NCBI GenBank assembly: GCA_003453835.1
Contig: DMMN01000206.1
Span: forward strand, 6,351-13,566
Source of the DNA: Bacteroidota bacterium
GTDB taxonomy: Bacteria > Bacteroidota > Ignavibacteria > UBA10030
Reading direction: 5' to 3'
Length of the DNA: 7,216 nucleotides
The position numbers and the translations under genes are program-made. The first letter of the stretch is position 1; each line of letters starts with the position of its first letter. This document shows, piece after piece, positions 1-5,360 of this stretch. The notes below the pieces were generated by a model, which worked only from the letters and a program-made list of their open reading frames with translations, did not search any database and was not told the origin of the DNA.

Positions 1-227
1 TTCAGATGCGGCTCCAGGAGCGAGCGCTTCACCATCAACATGAGAAACACCAGCAAGGAGAGATACGTGACGGAAAACATCACGACGGCAGGGACGCTCT
101 TGTAGGTCGCCAGCCACAGCACCATTGGGATTCCGACCAGCAACATCACGATGGCTAATCCTATGATCCAGGGATTCAGCCACCAGAGGGCCCGACGTTT
201 GAATACGCTTTCCTTCGGTAAGCTCAT
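1..227 (-). CDS. Small membrane protein, N-terminal part (cut by window edge)
   Basis: The first 75 codons are visible; the gene runs off the left edge, so its length and C-terminus are unknown. The product starts MSLPKESVFKRR, a basic cytoplasmic head, followed by two strongly hydrophobic segments at about residues 19-41 and 45-66 joined by a short ATYKSVP turn, then a basic stretch (VKRS). This is an inner-membrane protein with at least two membrane helices and, by the positive-inside rule, probably both ends in the cytoplasm. I do not recognise a family. The ATG shares one base with the TGA of the upstream DUF1572 gene (TGATG), and no Shine-Dalgarno sequence precedes it, which points to translational coupling. 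The reading frame is clean and the start is well placed, but the function is unknown. Confidence 0.7.
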   Translation of the reverse strand, partial: MSLPKESVFKRRALWWLNPWIIGLAIVMLLVGIPMVLWLATYKSVPAVVMFSVTYLSLLVFLMLMVKRSLLEPHL

Positions 228-715
228 CAGAGGTTGTAGAACTTCAGGTCGATACCTTTGCGAAGCTTCGTGATGTAGACGATCTGACCCATGTGCTGGG
301 CGACATGCTCAACAACGTGGGAGATTGCATCGAGACACGTCACGTCGAATTTCTGGATATGCCGGATTTCCAGCAACCTTGAAGCATCAAACCGTTCCAG
401 AACCTGATCGGCTTCAAGCAGCGTCGATTCGAATTTCTGCATCAGGTCCGTTTTGGAGATGTGCGAGCGTTCAGCGAATTCTCCTGCACGGTTTCGCGTG
501 TCGGGCATTCCGCCGACGCCGGAGATAATCCATTGCCGGATGTTTCCGGAAAGATGGAGGAGCAGATTTCCGATACTGTTGTCGGTTTCATGTGCTCGCC
601 ACCAGATGTCCTCTTCGGAAAGCTCTTGAACACATCGTTGAATCTTGGGGAGGTACTCCTTCGCCAGGCGGCGACGGGAGTAGGCGATGAAATGAGTGGC
701 GACGGTTTGGTCCAT
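227..715 (-). CDS. DUF1572 / DinB-superfamily protein
   Basis: A 162-residue protein of the DinB-like four-helix-bundle superfamily, DUF1572 branch. Visible hallmarks are a helix with a conserved His (LLLHLSGN, H54) followed by RQWIISGVGG, and near the end the HVVEHVAQHMGQI stretch with H133, H137 and H141; His residues at these places form the divalent-metal site in the superfamily. The family ending LTKLR...DL.FY is matched by ITKLRKGIDLKFY. Members are cytoplasmic and related folds include thiol transferases, but no reaction is established for this branch. I chose the ATG at 715 because homology begins there (THFIAYSRRRLAKEYLP); an in-frame ATG at 763 and a TTG at 790 would only add a non-conserved leader. 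None of these starts has a good ribosome binding site. It lies 100 bases after arfB and overlaps the next gene by one base. Confidence 0.85.
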   Translation of the reverse strand: MDQTVATHFIAYSRRRLAKEYLPKIQRCVQELSEEDIWWRAHETDNSIGNLLLHLSGNIRQWIISGVGGMPDTRNRAGEFAERSHISKTDLMQKFESTLLEADQVLERFDASRLLEIRHIQKFDVTCLDAISHVVEHVAQHMGQIVYITKLRKGIDLKFYNL

Positions 716-815
716 TGAAGGAGCGGTGTTTGAGTGATGTGAGTTTCTGTGAAACACTGACATCCGATCTGCGAGCGAATGGAAAACCAACTGATGAAGA
801 AGATCGAGTTATGGG

Positions 816-1250
816 CTACTCCTCAAGAGAACTGACCCTTCCTCTGGAACGCTTCGTCCTACTACGGATAGTTTTTGACAGAGATCGCTTCTTCCTTGAC
901 GATGCCGAGGGCTTCGTTGCGACCCGTTTCTTCCGAGGCCTCAACGCGCGCTCCAATAGCGTCGTGAACTTCTCAATCGCCTCCTGTTTGTTCTTCCATT
1001 GGCTGCGAGCCTCCTGCGCCACCACACGCAACATCCCGGCGGAATCGATTCTCGTTTGGAGATTCGCCAAGAGCATTTCCCGTTGTTCTTCGGTGAGGCT
1101 TGGAGAGCGGGCGACATCAAAGAGCAACTCGACGCGCGTTTCGAGCTTGTTAACGTTCTGTCCCCCCGGACCGCCGCTTCGCGATGTTCGAAAGCGGAGC
1201 TCCGAGAGCGGAATCTCCAGAGAGTCTGATATCCGAACAACGGAATTCAT
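816..1250 (-). CDS. arfB: Peptidyl-tRNA hydrolase ArfB (ribosome rescue factor)
   Basis: A 144-residue member of the class-I release-factor domain family, ArfB (YaeJ) type. The core is SRSGGPGGQNVNK at residues 23-35, with the catalytic GGQ at 29-31 that hydrolyses peptidyl-tRNA in the ribosomal P site. There is no codon-recognition domain. From about residue 105 to 138 the protein is a Lys/Arg-rich tail ending in RGRV; in ArfB this tail enters the empty mRNA channel of stalled ribosomes, which makes the enzyme stop-codon independent. Its length fits the E. coli protein (140 residues). The ATG at 1250 gives the expected short leader (MNSVVRISDSLEIPLSELRFR). A GGGGAGG stretch lies about 17 bases upstream, too far to be an ideal ribosome binding site. 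It begins 31 bases after the S9 peptidase gene ends, so co-transcription is likely. Confidence 0.93.
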   Translation of the reverse strand: MNSVVRISDSLEIPLSELRFRTSRSGGPGGQNVNKLETRVELLFDVARSPSLTEEQREMLLANLQTRIDSAGMLRVVAQEARSQWKNKQEAIEKFTTLLERALRPRKKRVATKPSASSRKKRSLSKTIRSRTKRSRGRVSSLEE

Positions 1251-1281
1251 TACGACGTAATCCAGAGGCCTCCCCTTCGTG

Positions 1282-3321
1282 TCAGTTGCTCCCCACTTTT
1301 TTGCTCATCCCATTCCGCCCAAGCTGCTTATTGAACCAGGAGATCATCCGCTCACCGATATCTTGAACGAATTTCGGTTCCTGCGGCCCGTGAGGAGTCC
1401 GCGGATAGGTGATCATTTCTACCGGCACGCCGCGTCGTTTCAAAGCGATGTACAGCTCCTGCCCCTGGGAGAGCGGGACGCGAGCATCCTGCTGGCCATG
1501 AAGGATTTGTGTTGGCGTCGCGATCTTTTTCACATTGAACATGGCGGAATGCTTCATGTAGGTCTCCATTCTGTCCCAGAACTCCCCTTCGAAGTATGAG
1601 GGGAGGAAGCTCGGGATATCGGCGGTCCCGACAAAGCTCATGAGATTCGTGACGCCCGCGCCGACGCCGGCAGCCTTGAACCGATTCGTTCGTGTGATGC
1701 TGAACGACGTCATGAATCCGCCATAGCTCCAGCCACAGATGACAAGACTATCGGGATGCGCCACGCCGAGCTCTATCACCTTCTCCACGCCCTTCATATC
1801 ATCATCAAAATCGCCGAAGCCCCAGTCGCTGATGTTCGCCCGCCGGTATGCGGCGCCGTATCCGCTGCTCCCCCGCGGATTGGGTCTCAAGACTGCATAG
1901 CCTTGCTGTGCGAACGCTTGCAGCGGATAGATCGTGCCGGCCGCTGTGAATCCTTGCGTGAAGACGCCTGCCGGTCCGCCGTGGATATTGAGAATGAGCG
2001 GGACCTTTCTTCCTTTCTCATAGCCGACGGGATACGTCAGTAATCCTTCGATCTCCTTCCCGTCCGTCGACTTCCAGGTAATCACGTCTGTTCTCCCGAG
2101 CAGGAGCTTCGGAAAATCGGCGTTCACATTCGTGAGCTTCTTCGGCTCGAACTTCTTGACGGAGGAAACGAACACATCCGGCACCGTCTCGGGAGGATGT
2201 ATAACACATGCCATCACAGTCGCATCCTTGTTGAAGGAAGCCGGGGAGAAGTTACCAACCCCCGTTGTGAGGACACGCGGCTTTCCTCCGTCAATCGGCA
2301 GAGAGTAGATGCGTGCAGAAGTTCTCTCCGTTTCGCCTCCGTAGATCTGTTTGCCATCTCCGGACCAGTTTATCATGCCGAAACTGCGATCGGGGGTCTC
2401 GGCAAGTTTCTTCGGCTCTCCGCCAGACTCAGGGACGACGAAGATGTCGATCGCCCGAGCCCATCGCGAATCTCCGTTGTCGGAGGCAAATGCAATCCAC
2501 TTCCCGTCAGGCGAATAGAGAGGATTGGCATCGAGTCCTTTTCGGGTCACGAGAGATTTCACCGCTCCGCTGTCTGAGGGGACAGTCGAAAGATCCATCG
2601 TCGCCCAGACATCGACAGACGGTGATGCTTGATGAGCGAACGCGATGGTCTTGCCGTCGGGGGACCAATCGAACGAGGTGACGTGGAAGCTCCCGCCTGT
2701 GAGCCGTTGTGTTTTCCGGGATCCCTTTCCATCCTTCTCAACAGCTACGGTGTAGAGATGTGCGCACTTGTCGTTCTTACCCACCAAGACCCAATCCCGC
2801 TTTTCTTTCTTGTCCTTCTCCTCCTTTTCGGTCTCGGGATCGGACATCGTGTACGCGATTCGCTTTGAGTCGGGCGACCAGGCGTAGGAGACGACACCCG
2901 CTTTTGTCTTTGTGAGCTGTTCCGCTTCGCCGCCGCCGAGGCGCATCAGCCAGATCTGGTTCTTCGCATCGCTCCCGCGCGCGGCCACGAAGGAGAGGTA
3001 CTGACCGTCCGGGGAGAAACGGGGATTCGAGCAAGACTTCTCGCCGAACGTGAATTGGTGGTTCGTCATTCCATCCGCCGACGCCAACCAGATGTGAGTC
3101 AGAAACTCGGACTTTTCACCTTCGGTGATGGGTGATGAGACGGTGTACGCCACCTGCTTTCCGTCCGGCGACATCACGGGTCCGCCAACTCGTTTGAACT
3201 TGATCATCACTTCCGGCGTCCAGGCCTTCGGCGTTTCCTGCGCCGCGAGGGAGGCCGCGATCCACATCACGATCAACACCATCAGCGAGAAACGTCTTTG
3301 GACACAGACAAGATTCTTCAT
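1282..3321 (-). CDS. Secreted S9 family peptidase (prolyl oligopeptidase / DPP-like)
   Basis: A 679-residue serine peptidase. A signal peptide is visible at residues 1-27 (basic start, hydrophobic core MVLIVMWIAASL, cleavage near ASLAA|QE) with no lipobox, so the enzyme is probably periplasmic or released. Residues 40-400 form a beta-propeller with PD40-type repeats; SPDGK-like motifs start at 51, 103, 149, 220, 270 and 320. The alpha/beta-hydrolase domain follows from about 410: oxyanion motif HGGP (447-450), nucleophile S532 in GWSYGG, D612 in HGQQDARVP and H644 in TPHGP, a complete triad. Length and layout match dipeptidyl-peptidase-5 / acylaminoacyl-peptidase-like enzymes; exact specificity cannot be read. 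A very charged insert (162-176, rich in E and K) lies in the propeller. The ATG at 3321 is fixed by the signal peptide and a strong GGAGGT. arfB follows closely. Confidence 0.95.
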   Translation of the reverse strand: MKNLVCVQRRFSLMVLIVMWIAASLAAQETPKAWTPEVMIKFKRVGGPVMSPDGKQVAYTVSSPITEGEKSEFLTHIWLASADGMTNHQFTFGEKSCSNPRFSPDGQYLSFVAARGSDAKNQIWLMRLGGGEAEQLTKTKAGVVSYAWSPDSKRIAYTMSDPETEKEEKDKKEKRDWVLVGKNDKCAHLYTVAVEKDGKGSRKTQRLTGGSFHVTSFDWSPDGKTIAFAHQASPSVDVWATMDLSTVPSDSGAVKSLVTRKGLDANPLYSPDGKWIAFASDNGDSRWARAIDIFVVPESGGEPKKLAETPDRSFGMINWSGDGKQIYGGETERTSARIYSLPIDGGKPRVLTTGVGNFSPASFNKDATVMACVIHPPETVPDVFVSSVKKFEPKKLTNVNADFPKLLLGRTDVITWKSTDGKEIEGLLTYPVGYEKGRKVPLILNIHGGPAGVFTQGFTAAGTIYPLQAFAQQGYAVLRPNPRGSSGYGAAYRRANISDWGFGDFDDDMKGVEKVIELGVAHPDSLVICGWSYGGFMTSFSITRTNRFKAAGVGAGVTNLMSFVGTADIPSFLPSYFEGEFWDRMETYMKHSAMFNVKKIATPTQILHGQQDARVPLSQGQELYIALKRRGVPVEMITYPRTPHGPQEPKFVQDIGERMISWFNKQLGRNGMSKKVGSN

Positions 3322-3326
3322 AATCT

Positions 3327-3332
3327 ACCTCC
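3327..3332 (-). promoter_or_regulatory. Shine-Dalgarno site of the S9 peptidase gene
   Basis: On the minus strand GGAGGT lies 5 bases before the ATG at 3321, within TTGGAGGTAGATTATG. It is the only strong, well-spaced ribosome binding site in the window and fixes the start of the secreted peptidase. Confidence 0.85.
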
Positions 3333-3422
3333 AAGAGAAAGATGGTGAGAGGAAAGAGAGAAGTTTCAGAAATCAGAACCGGAAAGTGTACGACCACATC
3401 CAAACGTGGTGGCTTCTCTCTT

Positions 3423-3480
3423 CCCGCGAAATACGCGGAACACGCGAACTGGTGTTCGGGTGATTCGTGTGTTCCGTAGG
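3423..3480. repeat. Imperfect 27-nt inverted repeat (long hairpin element)
   Basis: The arms at 3423-3449 and 3454-3480 are separated by a TGGT loop. Comparing one arm with the reverse complement of the other gives 19 identities in 27 positions. Four of the differences become G-U pairs in a plus-strand RNA. Each arm is itself made of degenerate short repeats: GCGAAATAC, GCGGAACAC, GCGAACTGG on the left, and TTCGGGTGA, TTCGTGTG, TTCCGTAGG on the right. It lies between the aminopeptidase and the S9 gene, outside coding sequence, and has no T-run after it. It looks like a dispersed palindromic repeat, not a terminator. I recall similar TTCGTGT/TTCGCGT-type elements in environmental genomes, but this is unverified. 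Confidence 0.6.
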
Positions 3481-3601
3481 CAATTCTCATCTATAGCGTC
3501 TGCTCTATTCCTTGATCGGGTGCGGACATCGGCAAAGCCAGACGTCCATCACCGATGCCAATGGCGGTGGGTTTCTGCGTCGGACTATAGAAGCACGTAC
3601 C

Positions 3602-4564
3602 TCAGACCAGCATCTTTCCATCCTGCATAATCATCCGGTCGTCAAACCAGACGGTAGGTTGCTTGATGAGTCCATCGAGATGGCTGGCGACCCGAACCGA
3701 TCCGCCCATCGACTTGTTGTCGCCGAATGCGATATGGATCGTTCCCATCACCTTCTCGTCTTCGAGAATGAGGCCGGTGAGAATCGCTTTGTCGTTGGTG
3801 CCGATGCCGAACTCAGCGACATTGCGGCCGTCCTTGCCGTGGGGCTCGAGAAGCTCAATGAGCCGCTTCGCCTCGGCGCCACCTGAAACATCCGTCGCAT
3901 AGCCATCCTTCACCTGAATGCTGATCGGCTCCCGAACGACGCCCACGCTTGCCATCGATCCATCCACTACGACAATCCCTTGAGACTCTCCTTCCAACGG
4001 GGCGAGATATGCTTCACCGGTGGGCAGGTTACCCCACAATCCTTTCTCGCGAAAGAGTCCCGTGCTGGCGTGGGCTTTCCTTCCTTTGATCGGAAGAGCC
4101 ACGTCCGTTCCGGCAGGCGCCTGGACTCGAACGACGCTCGTTTGCTCAAGCAGGTCGCAGAGCCGGAATGTCCGTTCCGCGATCTTGTTGTAGTCCGCAT
4201 TCATGCACCGGACCATGATCTCTTCCGTAACGCCCGGGAGTGTGGCAATGCGTACTCCTTTCTCGCTTGCAGCGCGTCGCGAGTCGGTGTGCGTCAGCGA
4301 CTTCGAGGTTGGGCAGAGCACGACATCGACCATTTTCATCAGCTCCGCGATCTCTCGTGGGGGTTCCTCCCCGTTGGTCTTGCGCGGAAGGATTTCGACG
4401 AGCATGACTTCGTTGCCGAAGTCTCTCGTCGCGTTCCGAAGCGCGTAGCCGATGGCGCGCAATGGCTCGTCGGTGATAACGAGTACTCGTTCACCGGCTT
4501 TGACTCCCATACAGTCGCGTACGGCAAGCTGGGAGGCAGAATAGAGTTCAGGTGAGATGTTCAT
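3602..4564 (-). CDS. M29 family metallo-aminopeptidase (short form)
   Basis: A 320-residue cytoplasmic enzyme of the M29 (AmpS/AmpT/PepS, COG2309) family, which removes N-terminal residues from peptides using two metal ions. In the ATG-started protein the metal ligands are visible in order: E184 in LPTGEAYLAP, E251 in AEFGIGTN, H277 in GTIHIAFGDN, and H295 with D297 in SHLDG. The N-terminal half (GVKAGERVLVITDEP and following) is the usual alpha/beta domain. The protein is shorter than classical M29 enzymes (about 410 residues), and the loop between the two His ligands is shortened; a Tyr found there in AmpT appears to be absent (Lys at the matching spacing). I prefer the ATG at 4564; a TTG two codons upstream at 4570 is the alternative. 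Neither has a Shine-Dalgarno. The start overlaps the end of the HEPN remnant by 17 bases. Specificity is unknown. Confidence 0.88.
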   Translation of the reverse strand: MNISPELYSASQLAVRDCMGVKAGERVLVITDEPLRAIGYALRNATRDFGNEVMLVEILPRKTNGEEPPREIAELMKMVDVVLCPTSKSLTHTDSRRAASEKGVRIATLPGVTEEIMVRCMNADYNKIAERTFRLCDLLEQTSVVRVQAPAGTDVALPIKGRKAHASTGLFREKGLWGNLPTGEAYLAPLEGESQGIVVVDGSMASVGVVREPISIQVKDGYATDVSGGAEAKRLIELLEPHGKDGRNVAEFGIGTNDKAILTGLILEDEKVMGTIHIAFGDNKSMGGSVRVASHLDGLIKQPTVWFDDRMIMQDGKMLV

Positions 4565-4709
4565 TGTCAATGTTCTGTGATTCGATGTTTGGAATGTACA
4601 AGCCTGGGAATGCTCGCCGAGAATCTTTTCGTCCGATGTGAGCCAGAACTTGAGCGCCCACAGAATCCCCCTCGGCCCGTTCTATCCACCTAAGAGTCTC
4701 TTCGTGCAT
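4548..4709 (-). pseudogene. HEPN-domain (HepT-like) toxin remnant, C-terminally truncated
   Basis: A 53-codon frame starting at the ATG 4709, overlapping the end of the nucleotidyltransferase gene by 20 bases, as HEPN partners usually do. Its first about 22 residues, MHEETLRWIERAEGDSVGAQ and on, match the start of HEPN proteins (ET..W...AE.D...A..L). After that the sequence no longer resembles the fold: the helix with Q..EK.LKA and the RNase motif R-x4-6-H are absent, and the frame closes inside the aminopeptidase start. A HEPN protein is normally about 110-140 residues. I read this as a decayed or deleted hepT-like toxin. The family call rests on one short N-terminal match plus the diagnostic position after an MNT gene. 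It could still be translated as a short peptide. Confidence 0.55.
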
Positions 4710-5013
4710 AAACAACCTTCCCCTTTTCAACGACTTCCTGGATGAACCAGTCGCGACCCCGCAGAGATCTATCGACTTCCTGAGGAGTGCGGACAACCAC
4801 GTCAATATCGAACCCTCGTTCTTTGATCGCTCTCCTGACGATTCGAATCCGCTCGGGTGAACTCGCGGCAATCTCCGCGATCACAAAGATATCCAAGCCG
4901 CTATCCTTCGTCGGCTTTCCATAGCCGTAGGAACCGAAGAGAATAATCTTCTCCGGCCGACATCCTTCGACGATCTGGTCGACAACTTGCTTGATGCGTT
5001 TCTTTGAGATCAT
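4690..5013 (-). CDS. Minimal nucleotidyltransferase (MntA-like antitoxin), catalytic Asp replaced
   Basis: A 107-residue protein of the MNT nucleotidyltransferase family (COG1708), the usual partner of HEPN toxins. In active MntA the motif GS-X10-D-X-D binds metal and transfers AMP to the toxin. Here ILFGSYGYGKPTKDSGLDIF places G27-S28 exactly ten residues before position 39, where the first Asp should be, but residue 39 is Gly (codon GGC at 4899-4897, one base from the Asp codon GAC); D41 is kept. A later acidic strand is present (FDIDVVV, D69/D71). Fold-level features are otherwise intact, so the protein is probably made and folded but catalytically weak or dead. The ATG at 5013 gives the standard N-terminus (ISKKRIKQVVDQIV); no ribosome binding site is evident. 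The truncated HEPN frame downstream supports decay of the pair. Confidence 0.85.
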   Translation of the reverse strand: MISKKRIKQVVDQIVEGCRPEKIILFGSYGYGKPTKDSGLDIFVIAEIAASSPERIRIVRRAIKERGFDIDVVVRTPQEVDRSLRGRDWFIQEVVEKGKVVYARRDS

Positions 5014-5360
5014 GGCGTCAGTCTAGAATGGAAGTTGAGCGGGCGGCTGAAAAAGGCCTCGAAGAAATTGAGTTGGTGAGGGTGAGCGGAGTCGAGCAGC
5101 GCCATGTGCATCCGTGTGCAGGCTTCGACCGACCTCAACGTGACTATGAATCCGTCTTTCAACAACCTGCTGTCGACGATGTGACAAACCCAATGTCGCC
5201 AATTCCGTTTTCACAAGCAATTGGAGGGAGGTGTGAGTTAGATTTCTTTCGATCGGTCCACATGCCGCCAGGTGGATCACTCCCGCAGAAACGCTCCTTC
5301 GCGTCTGCCGCGCATTCATGATCTTCCAGGTCTTCCCGGAACCGCTTTGCGGCCGGGCTT
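5014..5360. other. Long intergenic region without supported gene
   Basis: These 347 bases separate the carrier stop from the nucleotidyltransferase start. Open frames exist on both strands (for example 5023-5319, minus), but their translations are Arg/Ser/His-rich and show no recognisable domain or ribosome binding site. The only structure I can point to is the GC-rich hairpin at 5335-5357. I see no tRNA cloverleaf or other RNA gene. A promoter for the nucleotidyltransferase gene is expected near 5020-5100 but cannot be picked out. Confidence 0.5.
5335..5357 (-). terminator. GC-rich hairpin after the MFS gene (terminator-like, no U-tract)
   Basis: On the minus strand, starting three bases after the TAG of the carrier gene, CCCGG-CCGC-AAA-GCGG-TT-CCGGG forms a 9-bp all-GC stem with a two-base bulge and a three-base loop. 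The position is right for a transcript end, but AAGACC follows instead of a run of T, so it would be an atypical terminator or a 3'-end stabilising hairpin. Confidence 0.4.

Larger units (their letters stand above)
3322..3601. other. Intergenic region upstream of the S9 peptidase gene
   Basis: This stretch of 280 bases between the aminopeptidase stop and the S9 start holds the S9 ribosome binding site at its left end and the hairpin repeat at 3423-3480. The promoter of the S9 gene should lie here if it has its own, but I could not find a convincing -35/-10 pair or a Bacteroidota-type TTTG/TAnnTTTG pair at the right spacing. No small gene is supported. Confidence 0.5.

Noticed and set aside
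716..790. N-terminal extension of the DUF1572 protein (TTG at 790 or ATG at 763)
   Set aside because: Family similarity starts just after the ATG at 715, and the extension (VFHSLADRMSVFHRNSHHSN) looks non-coding with no better ribosome binding site.
715..1260. Plus-strand open frame of 181 codons
   Set aside because: It runs antisense across the whole arfB gene with its GGQ motif; the translation is low-complexity Arg/Ser-rich and unlike any family.
3393..3410. ACCAC/GTGGT inverted repeat as an operator upstream of the S9 gene
   Set aside because: Five-base arms are expected by chance in a region of this size and no promoter could be located beside it.
3550..3569. Hairpin CACC-GCC-AAT-GGC-GGTG as a terminator of the aminopeptidase gene
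   Set aside because: The stem needs a three-base bulge, gives only seven pairs, and has no T-run on the minus strand.
3980..4555. Plus-strand open frame of 191 codons
   Set aside because: It lies wholly antisense to the M29 aminopeptidase, whose metal-ligand motifs prove the minus-strand frame; its translation has no recognisable domain.
4548..4871. Longer 107-codon version of the HEPN remnant frame
   Set aside because: The first 54 codons are out-of-frame nucleotidyltransferase sequence; the HEPN-like match begins only at the ATG at 4709.
5023..5319. Minus-strand open frame of 98 codons in the gap after the carrier
   Set aside because: No domain, no ribosome binding site, odd composition; overlapping frames of similar length exist on the other strand. 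Kept only as intergenic sequence.
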